A stretch of 24,505 nt of DNA from assembly GCA_001598975.1 (NCBI GenBank), contig BBXU01002535.1, positions 1 through 24,505 of the forward strand, given 5' to 3'. This document shows, one piece after another, positions 1 through 10,700 of the stretch (positions are counted from its first letter, which is position 1; every line of letters begins with the position of its first letter). The translations under genes were made by a program, and so were the position numbers. This DNA comes from Parachlorella kessleri. Lineage: Eukaryota > Chlorophyta > Trebouxiophyceae > Chlorellales > Chlorellaceae. The notes under the pieces were generated by a model. The model was not told the origin of the DNA. It did no database searches and saw only the letters and a program-made list of their open reading frames with translations.

Positions 1-222
1 ACCCCCGACCCCCCCCCATTCAGCAGGTTATTTCACCGGCTCGCCTCCAAGCCTTTGGGCTGGTCCACGCACGCCCCATCACCTGTCCTTTGGCATGGGC
101 ATAGCTGTCTGGGGGCAGGTAGCTGCCACGCAGGCCGCCTCCCAGACGCAGGCGATAACAGTTGTACCGCGGGCTCTCTGCCATCCCTTCCACTGCTAAC
201 CTCCACCTCCAGGCTCCCTCAC

Positions 223-1227
223 CTGAAAGCGCACAGCTCCACCCGCTGCAGCCTGGAGAGCCCCTCCAGCAGCGGCGCGGCCGAGCTCAGCAGCCCCGAG
301 TCTTGCCTCAGTGACAGGCTGGTCAGCCCACTCAGCGCCGCAAACAGGCCGGGGGCCGGCCTGCCCTCCAGCCCGCCTGCCAGGGACAAGCTCTCCATCT
401 GCGACAGGCACGACAGGGCCGCCAGCTGGCGCCACGTGAAGTCCATGTGGATGGACTGGTGGGCCACGGCAAGCGACAGGTGGCGCAGCCCCTGCAGGGT
501 GAGCACCTCCTGCACCCAGCAAGCACAAGCTGCGGTCAGGCTCTTGAAGGCCGTGGCAGGGCCAGGGGGTGTCACATTCAGTTGTCGGGCCGGATGCAAC
601 AGAGCCACCTGCCAGTGCACGAAGCAAGCCTGACATGCTCTGCACGCAGTCGCATAGGCCTGTGCCCGCGCCAGTAAACAAGCCAAGTATCAGCTGTTAA
701 AAGCAGCTGCCAAGAACTCATACCCTAGCTACTGGAGTCGGCCTGCACAACCCAAAGCCATCACCAGCGTAGTCACCGGTCTGCCAGCCTACCTTGAAGA
801 TTCGGCGGGTGGTCTTATGCGCAAGGGGCGCATAATTCCTGATGGCCCCTAGCTCCAGGGATAAGTCCTCTAGGGGACCACCTTGAAACGCTTCGAGTAC
901 AGCGGGTAGGAAGTGTCCCCACTGGGTGGTGCCTTGCAACAGCCGCAGCTTGCAGACGACACCCTTGCGCCTTTGCAGGAAGGAGAAGAGCGCCTTCTTG
1001 GAGCTCAAGCCGCCATCAAGCGCCTGCTGCAGTTTTGTGCCGCTTAAGACCAAGCCTGGGGCCCAGAAGGGCGGATGGGAGCCGGCAGTCTGGTGCCAGT
1101 ACCGGCATGTCGCTAGGACTGCCGCCTTGGAAGCGTTATCAGCGCAAAGACTGAAGATATGAGCCAGAAGGTGCGTTGGCAGGGAGTTCACATGCGTCTT
1201 GCTCCTGGCACGGGGGCACGGGGGCAT
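223..1227 (-). CDS. F-box / leucine-rich repeat protein, 5' part (runs off the left edge)
   Basis: Two exons are readable on the minus strand: 1227-793 (145 codons, phase 0) and 509-223 (phase 2), joined by a GT-AG intron at 792-510. The first in-frame ATG is 1227. Exon 1 has an F-box-like helix pair near the N-terminus (SLPTHLLAHIFSLCADN, then a CRYWHQ segment and PPFW). Exon 2 is leucine-rich with repeated L-x-x-L-x-L units (QGLRHLSL, SQMESLSL, SGLTSLSL, SRLQRVEL), the pattern of LRR strands. F-box/LRR proteins are usually substrate receptors of SCF ubiquitin ligases; the target cannot be inferred here. Exon 2 ends at TTTCAG followed by GTGAGG, and 222-1 reads as intron, so the C-terminus lies outside the window. 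The family call is fairly secure; the exact start is less so. Confidence 0.7.
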
Positions 1228-1859
1228 GGCTAGCACCACAGCGTCATCAAGGGGAGTGAGATTAGGCACTGGAAGGAGCACATGCGATGCAAAAGCCTAT
1301 CCCTCTTCCCGTGGGTAGCTAGGCAGACAGTGTTGTCTGCATCCGATACCAGCAGATTCCTTGGACTCGCAGGGTTAGCAGGACAATGGAGTAACACGAC
1401 CATAACCTGTCCAGCGCATATTAGCAGACCACATGCATGGACGAGCAGTGCTGATGGTCTGTGCGATAGTCACCCTGCCTGAAGCTCCTTTATAAGCGTG
1501 CTAGCTTGGGAAGCCCATGGGTACACCTGCTCTCACCCTAATGGTGATGCCCGTTCCACCAAGGAAATCCAGTGCCTGATAACATTAGCAAGCTCCAGTT
1601 GTTGATACTACCACCATTTATGAAGGGAGATCGAGCAACGTTCTGGGCTGGGTTCAGAAGTCACTCGGCAGTGAAACTGTATTCTGCAGCTGAGAAAGTG
1701 GACTGCAGGCCGCATTTGCTGCAGTTTTGCCAGCCTGCTACCACTAGGCCTGCACTACTTCCCAAGTATACAGTATTCTCTACAGGACTCAGCCTGCACA
1801 TGAGACGATGGGGAGCAGTCCTATACCTAGAACAAACCATACTAATACACATGGGCGGC
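1228..1859. other. Intergenic spacer between the F-box gene and the PLP3 gene
   Basis: This stretch should hold the promoter and 5' UTR of the F-box gene and the 3' UTR of the PLP3-like gene, both on the minus strand. The open frames here (for example 1572-1886 plus) show no recognisable domain. No TGTAA signal for the PLP3 gene was found on the minus strand in this spacer. Confidence 0.5.
1488..1494 (-). promoter_or_regulatory. Possible TATA box of the F-box gene
   Basis: TATAAAG on the minus strand lies about 260 bp upstream of the ATG at 1227. The distance implies a long 5' UTR, so this is only a candidate. Confidence 0.25.
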
Positions 1860-3419
1860 TCATTCAAAGTCCGAGTCCTCATCTGACTCTGAGCGCTTAC
1901 AGCAGTCGCTTTGCCGCACTGTCCGCTGCTGCGCCGGCTCGCCGCCTGATCGTGCAAGCCGCGGCTGGCTGTCCTCAAACAGCACGCCCGCCAACACCAG
2001 CCTGCACAGAAAGCTTAAGGCTAAGTAATGGAAACCAACAATAGCCAAGTTGCTTGCAAACAACACCGAAGGATATGAAGTGGAGTTTGCAGTTGATTGC
2101 ATCCATATGGTCCAGCTGCATTCTGCATAGGAGCTGCCAATTGCCAATTGCCCTGATAGCTTGCATGGCTGCCCAAGCCCTGGCTGCGTCCCAACCAGGT
2201 CCCTATAATGCTTGCCTAGGACGAGATGCTTACGTCCTGCCCCGGCAGCGACCCTGGACCCCAGACGTGCATCGAATAGAGCGAGACAAAAACTGCTGTA
2301 GGGGGCCTACCTGCTTTCTAGCGCCTCTGTGCTGAAGTTCTCACTACCCCCAAGCTCATCCAGGCCCACTATGTAGTCTGTTGTCTTCTCATTTCTTATG
2401 ACTGCCAGTGTGGGCAGCATCCACACCTTTAACCGGTCTGCAAACGAAATGAGCATCATGTTTGTAGTAAGCAGGCTGTCCGCCTGCCAAGAGGCGTGCA
2501 CACGTCGCACCATCACAAGCAGCCCAGGTTGCAGGCATACGAGTCAATGAGATTGCATGGTTATGGATGTCATAGGAAGGCAGCAGCTGAAGCACTTGCA
2601 AGAGCGGTACCAGTGGCCAATACCACCTCTGCACCTGTGAGAAAAGGCGCCTTCTCTGCGTGTACTCTAACAAACTTGGTTTCTGGGTGCTTGCGCGCCA
2701 AGATGCCCATGTGCTTGTCCATGACCTTGCATGGGAAGCTCTCGCGATAGAAGTGGCATACCATGCGCTCCTCCCCCTTCATCTCCTGCATTTTTAAGAG
2801 AGGTGAGCGTGTGGCCAGGAAAGATGCATGTCAGCGACCACAGCTAGTCCTGCTTTGATTGTTCAGTCACTGTTGCCCAGCATGACTTTCTAGGCCTAAG
2901 CCGACTGCATGCTGGAACCAACACATTGCAGCAATGCTTACTACAAAGCAACTGCAAAATAGTTAAGCAATCTACAGAGCCGGTTGCGGTGTTTGCATCT
3001 GATCCAAGCGCAAAGCTCACTTTAAAAAAGTCCCGCTCGTCTATATCTCTATACTCCCCATGGCCCTTAACAGCCCACTCCTGCCGCTTTTGCTGCATCC
3101 TGTACATTAAAAGTGCATCTTGCTGGACATACAGTGCCACAACAGCACCCGCCCACAACAGCACCCGCCCACAAAGCGGCAGCCCAGGTGCCCTGTGGCA
3201 CAAGATGCACTATGCCAAGCACTTGGAAGAGAATACAAGAAGACTATGCCTCAGCTAAGAAGCCTACCGCTTCATGTCCTCTAGTCGCTGCCGCCGCAAC
3301 TTCTCTATGTCGTCCTCATCCAAGTTGTCTAGCCGCTGCAGCTGGCTGTCCAGCTGATCCTCTACGTGCTTTGCTGCACGTATTAGAGTATCTTCCAGGA
3401 CCTGCTGCATGGGATTCAT
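1860..3419 (-). CDS. PLP3: Phosducin-like protein 3 / thioredoxin domain-containing protein 9 homologue
   Basis: Five minus-strand exons join in frame to 216 aa: 3419-3268, 3099-3021, 2785-2635, 2437-2311 and 2001-1860. All introns are GT-AG. The N-terminal helix (QVLEDTLIRAAKHVEDQLDS), the KGHGEYRDI block (exon 2), the VCHFYRESFPCKVMDKH block (exon 3), APFLT-DRLKVWMLPTLAVI (exons 3/4) and DYIVGLDELGG (exon 4) follow the order and spacing of TXNDC9/PLP3, and the acidic tail SDEDSDFE matches the family's C-terminus. The thioredoxin-like fold spans about residues 75-172. It lacks a CxxC redox pair, as expected of a family that acts as a CCT chaperonin co-factor in tubulin folding, not as an oxidoreductase. 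Human TXNDC9 has 226 aa, so this is full length. The ATG at 3419 was chosen as the first in-frame ATG before the conserved helix. Confidence 0.93.
3137..3174. repeat. 16-bp tandem repeat, about 2.4 copies
   Basis: CCACAACAGCACCCGC is repeated perfectly at 3137-3152 and 3153-3168, with a partial third copy. It lies in intron 1 of the PLP3-like gene. Confidence 0.85.
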
Positions 3420-3851
3420 CGCTACAGAAGGCGCAGACGCTGGCAATATCGATCAGCCTTGAGAAAGGTTGGGCAGAGCTCGCGAGCAACAGTAAAACAA
3501 GCCGTGCCAACAATGACTAGGAGAAGGTTTTACATGCTAATAGCTCGCTCTGAAAAAGTCAAGCTCTCAAAAAGTCACGAAATTTAGCTTGGCGGTTCCA
3601 GCGTGGCAGCTTGTCTCGCAGCCTGGCCTTCAAACCTTGCCACTGTACGTTTCTGTAAGTATTCAGATCGTTTTCAGGCTTTGTAAGGATAGCCCATTGC
3701 ACAGCACGGGCCATGGTGGGATGTTGACATGCTCGCTGGCCCAAGTGCATGCTGCTGCGTTTAGAGGTTGACTTGGGTTCGGAGAGCCAGGCATTCTAGA
3801 CAAGGTGGTGAACTCCGGCTACTTACGCTACTGGATTTGCTGCACCAGGGT
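3420..3851. other. Spacer upstream of PLP3, with a 51-codon minus-strand ORF
   Basis: This is the likely promoter and 5' UTR region of the PLP3-like gene. It holds a 51-aa minus-strand ORF (ATG at 3714, stop at 3559-3561) in a good start context (CACCATGG). The ORF encodes a basic peptide beginning MARAVQWAILTK and ending KFRDFLRA. I do not recognise it. It could be a small protein, an upstream ORF of PLP3 or chance. Confidence 0.3.
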
Positions 3852-3856
3852 TTACA
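3852..3856 (-). terminator. Candidate distal poly(A) signal TGTAA for the unknown 4086-4548 gene
   Basis: TGTAA on the minus strand, 230 nt after the stop codon, gives a 3' UTR of ordinary length. Confidence 0.4.
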
Positions 3857-4064
3857 GGTAGTCACACAAGCTACTTATTGAAGCAGCTGGCATCCGCCAC
3901 ACAGCTGTCTGACTGCTGTCTGACCCCTTCCTGTCACTTGCATTTTCATCTCAAAAGCACAGAAAGATGTGCTGCTACACTGCTGCCACAAGAATCTTGT
4001 GCTGCACCTGGCCCACGCTGCTGGCCAGCACGGATAGCCGTGCAGGGCCCCATCTCTGGTGGGC

Positions 4065-4069
4065 TTACA
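4065..4069 (-). terminator. Candidate proximal poly(A) signal TGTAA
   Basis: TGTAA on the minus strand, 16 nt after the TAA stop at 4088-4086. It supports a gene ending here, although a 3' UTR this short would be unusual. Confidence 0.4.
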
Positions 4070-4085
4070 GTGCAGTTGTCCGGCG

Positions 4086-4548
4086 TTAGGAGGCTGCCAT
4101 GTTCGGGGTGTAGTGGCGGTGGGCTTGCTTGTCGCAGGCGCCTGTCCTATCCTCAAGTCCATCAATCCGGGCCTTGCCGTTGTAGTCCTCGTTACCGACC
4201 TCCTCTGGTATTGCTTTGTGGCCTCCTTGTTGAGTGGACCACCGGCCGCCGTTGTTGCGTCTGTGATCTGCCGCAGCACCAAGTCCAGTATTGACAAACG
4301 GCTGTGAAGCCAGCGGTCAACGCTTACATGCTGTAGGATTAGCTCTCACCAGAAGGTCCTGCACTGGTTCATGCTGTGACGCCAGCTCCTCCAGCCAGTC
4401 CCTCTTTGGGTGGCAGGCAACGCGAATACACAGGTTACAGGAGGAACTGTACTGACAGGGCTGGATGAAGGCATGCCCGACCTACCTGGTGAAGCACCTG
4501 TGATAAGCGTGACAGTGTAGGGGTCGCGTGAATGGAATATGCACACAT
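4086..4548 (-). CDS. Unknown small protein, three exons, about 126 aa
   Basis: Exons 4548-4486, 4451-4350 and 4301-4086 join in phase 0 at both introns (donors GTAGGT and GTGAGA; acceptors CTGTCAG and TTCACAG) and end at a TAA. The predicted protein begins MCAYSIHATPTLSRLSQVLHQ, continues through SCNLCIRVACHPKRDWLEELA and ends in a hydrophilic tail finishing HYTPNMAAS. Exon 3 is rich in G at codon position 1 and A at position 2 in this frame only, as coding DNA tends to be. I recognise no domain. An alternative first exon (ATG at 4622, donor in phase 2, acceptor after 4447) also stays in frame, gives 149 aa and adds a Cys/His-rich start. The last two exons are better supported than the first. 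The gene is head-to-head with the arabinokinase gene. Confidence 0.42.
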
Positions 4549-4702
4549 GGTGATTCACACCACCATGTGTGGCAGTGGTCTTGTGCTTTTGCCATGGCTT
4601 CTGCGCCCTGAGGTGCTGACATGGCATCCAGCGTGGACCAAAGACAACTAGTAACTTGGGCAGACCCAACAAAACCGCATGCATTAGCTGATACTTCCGA
4701 TC
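4549..4702. promoter_or_regulatory. Putative bidirectional promoter
   Basis: Only 154 bp separate the inferred ATG of the minus-strand unknown gene (4548) from the ATG of the arabinokinase gene (4703). No clear TATA box is visible on either strand. If the 149-aa model of the unknown gene is right, the gap shrinks to 80 bp. Confidence 0.3.
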
Positions 4703-7700
4703 ATGCCTAGCGCCGAACCTCTTAACATAGCATATTACTGCACTGGCCATGGTGAGATTGTCGCTCGTCATCAGACTGATCAGTGCAGCACACGGCATTG
4801 CAGGGTACTCTGTCGCTACCTCGGATATTATTGCTGCAGGGCTTGGACACTCTACCCGGTCCCTGGAAATTTGCAGGTTCCTCTGCAGTGCTGGACACTC
4901 TGGTAAGGATGTTAGCTCTGTTGTGGCTCCGCTGGAAAGGGATAAGCACATCGTAGAAATCCACGTCAGGGACGAGCATGGTGCTTTTTGGCTTCTTTGC
5001 AGTAAGCGTTGTGACTGGCGCACCGGCTGCGGTGTTTTTAAGAGAGGTGCCTACTACCGGCTGTTTAACTCTTAGACAGGCCGTATTGGACACTGGCGCC
5101 CAGCAGAAGGCAAGACTAAAACACAGAGGCACTTAACATGTAGGAGAGATTAGTGCTGGTGCATCTGTGCTGCGCTGCCAGGCGGGGTTGGTCAAATTAT
5201 GCAACCGCGTCCTGACGTCACATGCACCTTCTTGTTGAGGTTCCATGCAGATGCTTAGCGTGCAGCGCATGCACCCTGCTCCTCAAGTAGGGTTAGGGTT
5301 CTAACAATCGGCAGCTACCAAGCATTCCTGGCGCCCTACTTCTCCCTCCAGGATGCATTCACGGTGGATCAGAAGAGCTCCCTGGAGCAGTACAGCAGGA
5401 CGGCAGTGCAGCAGAGGGGAGAGCTGCTACAGAGAGGTACTCTGGGGCAATATGCAAGCACTGCTAAGCCTTGTAGCAGGCATGCTCGTCCTGCCTACGA
5501 GTAGGACGTGCCTGCCAGCGGCTGTCAGTCCGCCCCTGACTAGCCAGGCGGCTGAACGGTACACATTCCCTTGCTGCTGCTGGGCCAGTTACATCTTGGG
5601 TATGTGCAACATGGGCCCAATACCCACAGCCTGCCCTCATGGGCCCTGCACTTTGCAGAGGTGTCCTGGCTGAAGTCCCACAAGACCGATCTCATAGTCT
5701 CCGACATCGTGCCGCTGGCGTGTGTTGCCGCCAGGCTGGCTGGCCTGCCGTGCGTATGTGTGTCCAACTTCAGCTGGGGTAAGTGGAGCGGAGTGTTCGC
5801 CTTGAACAGCAGTTTGTACAGTCAAAGGATGGCATGTGGGGATATGGCCTGCGTGCGCGACTGTGTGACCACAGCATTGCAGGCTGCAGACGACTGCATT
5901 GTGGATACGAGGCTAGTGGTTACGAGGCTACCCAGGGCATGCAGGGCTTGTGGGTTGGGAGCAGATGAGTGACCACGAGGTGCAACACACTGAGAACAGC
6001 ATCAGAAGCCCCAGTAGCCACCAGCTTGGCTTAACCAGCCCCTTCTTGGGCGCTCTTGGCCTGCCTCAAGTCGCCTCGAGTGCCAGGCCCTGCCTGCTGC
6101 TTGCTGCTTAGGAGGGGGAACCTCAGCTGCTCTTGTTGTGTAGACTTCATTTACTCCGAGTACCTCACAGAGGCCGGCAGCAGCGAGTTCCGACAGCTGG
6201 TGTGGCAGATTGCGGAGGACTATGCATGTGAGTTGCGGGGCTGCTGCCGGGGTACGTCCTTGGCACTTCGGTTGGTGGCGTGCACGGCTGCAGCTAGGCG
6301 CATGGCAGCTGGCACAGCAGCCCGGCTTTATGCTCGGTAGGGTGCCCTGCAGCTGCATGGCATGCCATACCCAGTGAAAGCCTCGCACCCACCTTTTAGG
6401 TGCTCAGGAAGCTCGGACATCCGGCTGGGCCCCAGACCCTCTGTGGCAGGGCACACCGCCTTCTGACATACTAGACAGAGAGCGGTGTGAGTGATCCAGA
6501 ATGTCAAAAATGTTGTCCTCCCAATGCTTGCTGGTGAACACAGGCGCCGCCAAGCTGCTGCGGCTGCCCGGCTATGTGCCCATGCCGGCTTTCCGGCAAG
6601 TGGTGGACGTCCCCCTGGTTGTGCGACACGCAAGCAGGCCCAGGCAGCAGGTGCGCGGCTCTCCGCACTCAACTGCTGCTGTTTTCCATCTTCCGTTCGG
6701 TTGATCTCACCATCTCCTGGGTGATGACTGGGTCTGGGAGCGCAAGCCTAGCATGCACAGCATGTGGCGGCCTCCCTCTACAGTGGGGGCGGCGGGCGCA
6801 GCGCGGCTCGGATGGTGGCAGTTTTAGCTCACTCTGAGCCCTCCAACCGCACAAGTGCTCGCCCTGCTGGGCAGCCTCGTTTGGCCACAGATGAGATCGC
6901 CACATAAAGCACACTCCGATGGCCATGCCCCGGCCAAGCGACATGCCTCCACCTCCACCCTTGTGGCTGCTGCAGGTTCGGGCTGAACTAGGTCTGGCTG
7001 AGGATTCCAGCCTGGCAGTGTTCATCTATGGTGGCCAGCCCCCTGGCAAATGGCACCTGGAGGAGGCCACGCTGCCGCCCGGGTGGACGTGTGTGGTGTG
7101 CAGCGCGGGGCGGCCCCCGGGGGGGGTGGCGTTGCCTGCCAATTTCAGACTGGCGGCAGAGGATGCCTACACACCAGACCTGGTGAGGAGCCGTAGGGTG
7201 ACGTCTCTGGGACTGGGAGGTAAAAGCCCCACGGTGGGCGGTTTTCGTATTGGTTAATCTGGTTCTTGAGGTGTTTGATGGGTGTGAAAGCACCCATTCC
7301 AGCTGTGGTGCGCTGTTTGCTCGCATCCTTATGCTGGGTGTCAATGTAATGCTAGGCATGCCTCATGTCTCCTAGCATACAAGATGTAGGTAGGGAGCTA
7401 GTGCAGTTGGTGTTAGCCGCCACCTTGGCTATAAGTCGGAGGTACTTCGCTTTTTTGGGTGGCAGCAGCCAGCGGGCTTTGATCAAAGGTGGAATCCCTC
7501 CTGCATGTTGTGGAAGTCAGCATGCTTGGCAGCCGCCGACTGTGTGAAGACAAGAACCGCCCACAGCACTCCTTTGGATGGCGGATCCCTGCATATCTGA
7601 TTAGTCGTGGTCGTGGACCTTAAGCACGATTGGTTATGGACTGTGTGGTGCTGGGAGCGAGTTGAGTTTATTCCTCCTGTGTGCACTGGGGCTCCCTAAT

Positions 7701-10700
7701 CCCACTCCCCATGTGCGCTGCTTGGACGGGTTTTGGGAGTTTCCCGTCTGACACCCATGCACCCAGCCCCAGACCGAACCCCGGCCGATATACTAGCTGG
7801 GCGGCTTGGAGTAGGCGCCCAAGTTGAGGATTCAAGCCTCCATATCCATGAAAGCGAGGGCTAGCGGGCCTTGTGATGAAGGGGTGGCGGCCAGCTAGCA
7901 GCGCTCGAGTGGTGCATGCCATTAAACCGGTCACCGTCAGTGTGTCAATCCTAGCTGTGATTTCAAGACCCAAGGTCGTTCCATTGTGGTAGGAGTCCAG
8001 TGGTTCAGCTTGCAGCAAACGGTAGTGACTGCCTGCCTAGTAGCAGCCTGGTTGAGATTTCATTTATAGGTGTGACAAGATTGTGACTGACCCGCAAGGG
8101 TGGTGGAAAGCTGTAAGCCTAGACTATACTAAACTGATTGTCTGCACCACAACGACTGGTGCTTCCCAACTGTTGTGTAGATCGCGGCTGCCGACTGCGT
8201 GGTGGGCAAGATAGGCTACGGCACCGCCTCTGAGTGCCTGGCACACAGCGTGCCCCTCGTGTTCCAGCGCCGCGACTTTTTCAATGAGGAAGCCTTCCTG
8301 CGCAAGCTGCTGGAGGCAAGTGGGCGCCCTGCGCTGGGCTGGGGTTGAACGGCAGCCGCCGCGGTACAGGGCGCTGCCTGACTCGTGCAAATACCACCAG
8401 ACCTTCCAGGCCCGAGTCTGTGCGCTTTTTGGGTGGGCGCGCGCTGGCCACAAGGTCTACCTTTGTGCCTGTGCAGCTGCTCGCCGGGGTTATCGCTCAT
8501 GCATGCTCTCCGCTAAGCACAGCAGTCACCACCGTGTTGATGGCCCCACGGTACCCTACCTGTACCGCAAATGTGGCCCCCTGGTACCCCAGGGCTGCTC
8601 CATGGCCCTAAGGCCTACATGCAGGCCCACTGAGCTTGTCCCCCTGGCTCCTCCAGGTGCACAACGCGGCCGTGGAGATGAGGCGCCGAGACTTTGTGTC
8701 TGGGCAGTGGGCGCCGTACCTGCAGAGAGCCAAGGCGCTCAAGCCCTGCTACAGGTGGGGGCGGGGCCGGTCTTGCATGCGGGCCGCACCCCGCCACCAC
8801 CGGCCGGGGCTCGGGGTGCTGCTGTGGCCCTGTTCGTTGGGCCGGAGGCGGTCACAACCGCAACTGGCACACTGTTGAAGAGCCTGCTTAGCGTCGTTGA
8901 CTGCATGCCAGGGCGGGTGGACCTGGCTGTTATGGCACCCCGGGCTGCCCATGCAGGGAGCCCACCAATGGTGCAGAGGTGGTGGCTGGGCTGCTTGAAG
9001 AAGCTGCCCGCGAGTGGCGGCAGCAGGGGCAGCGGCCACAGCAGCAGGGTGGGGCATCTGGCAGGGCCTCCCCTGCCGAGGGAGGGGCGTCTCTGGAACG
9101 GGCGGGGAGCACCCGGCTGCGGGACACCATTGTGTGGGGCTACATGATGCAGCGACACGCGGCCAGGGACAAGGTAAAGAGCTGTCGGGGCTGTTTGGTT
9201 GTTACCCTTTGAGCCACGAAGTACACATATACGTGTGGTTACTCGTTGCTCTCCGATTTGTAGGTGATTTGCCAGTCCAGATCGGATACCCAAGGCCCCT
9301 CCTGGGTGCCGGCTCACATGCTAGTATGCATTGGCAGGCGGGTACTAAATGTAACTGAGGTATTCCAGAAGCTTTGTAGCTAGCAGTACTCCCACAGGTG
9401 GATACCTACTGGCTGCTGCTTGTAGGTGGAAGTACCAGAGTGGTACACTCTGGGGCAGCTGCCTCCCACCACCCCGGAGACAGCCCCCGCCATTGCAGCC
9501 AGTCAGGAGGGGCATGCGGAGGTACAGGTGGCCAGGTTCAGTGTGGTGGAAGGTAGGTAGGTGTGCGTGCTTGCTCCCTCTTTGTTGACGGAGCATGGTA
9601 GGCCTGCACGCTTCCTGCCTGCTCTATAGGCGGCCGGCCGGTCCATGCCTGGCAGCATGCCCAACACCCTCGCTATGCCTGCGTATGGTGCCTTGTTGTA
9701 CCGAGAACCACTGCAGGCCAAGAAAGCACCCCCGGTATCCGCATTGTACTTCACCTCCCTGCCAATCGGTGTAACTCCCGTGTGCCTGCTGATGCCCGGT
9801 TTATGAGCTCCCCTTTCTCACGCTCTCTCTCTCTCTCTCCCTCCCTCCCTCCCTAGCAAGCCGCCCTGCCGTCCAATGCGTCGGCTTACCTTGTCCGCCG
9901 CTGTCATGCATGTAGCCTCCTGCAACGTTGCGAGCTTCCCCGACACCCTCGCGTTCCTGTCACTGCTGTCCCACTTGGATGACCCCCCCGCTGCTGAGGG
10001 TGCGCTTGAGCTGCCCGAGCGAAGGGCTGCCCGGGGGCTGTTCAGCTGGGAGGTGAGTCAGCTGACTACCCCTGCTCCATGGCTTGACGGATCTTTGAAT
10101 GGGTGGCTGTGGATGGGTGGGCGGGGGCATGGCGGTAGGAGTGGCTGCAGTGGCTGATCTGGAGTGGCTGCTGGCCTAAGCTGAGTAAGAGGGAAGTTGG
10201 ACAGCTTGGTCCCACTTGCTTGGTATGCCTGTCCGCTGCCTTTGCTGATAGGGACTCCATGGGGGACCCCGTGCGCCAGAGCATGCTCAGCGGCAGGCCC
10301 CAATGAGTGACCTGCGTGCTTGCTCCACCCACACATGTGCTCTTGGCAGGAGGAGGTGGTTGTGTGCCGGGCCCCCGGCAGGCTGGATGTGATGGGCGGC
10401 ATTGCAGACTACAGCGGCAGCCTAGTTCTGCAGGTGACCTGGCAATGGTTGTTGGGCAGGCAAGGGTCATCTGTCGTATCACCGAGTGCGTTGGTTAGTT
10501 AAGGCGGCAAAACACCAGGCTGGGCCTGGCCACCTAGATACTGAACAGCTTGCTGATTAAGGGCAGATAGTTGATGGAGGGTGGAACGAGTGATGCATTG
10601 CTTGGTTGTGGCGGCATGGAGATGCCGCACTGACATCGCTTGCCGCTGGCAGGGCCAGTACGGTACCGCCCGCAGCCATGTCCCGCTCGTATGGACAGCT

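Noticed and set aside
4059..4307. Hydrophobic plus-strand ORF resembling a membrane protein
   Set aside because: It is antisense to a hydrophilic coding frame; the complement of Asp/Asn/Lys/Glu codons reads as Val/Leu/Phe, so the hydrophobicity is an artefact.
4346..5023. 225-codon minus-strand ORF with a VTLITGASP segment
   Set aside because: It is antisense to exons 1-3 of the arabinokinase gene; the likeness to the SVVTGAP motif is coincidental and on the other strand.
8284..9147. 287-codon plus-strand ORF
   Set aside because: It runs through two introns of the arabinokinase gene in a frame other than that of the conserved exons 9-11; the real frame matches the family and this one matches nothing.
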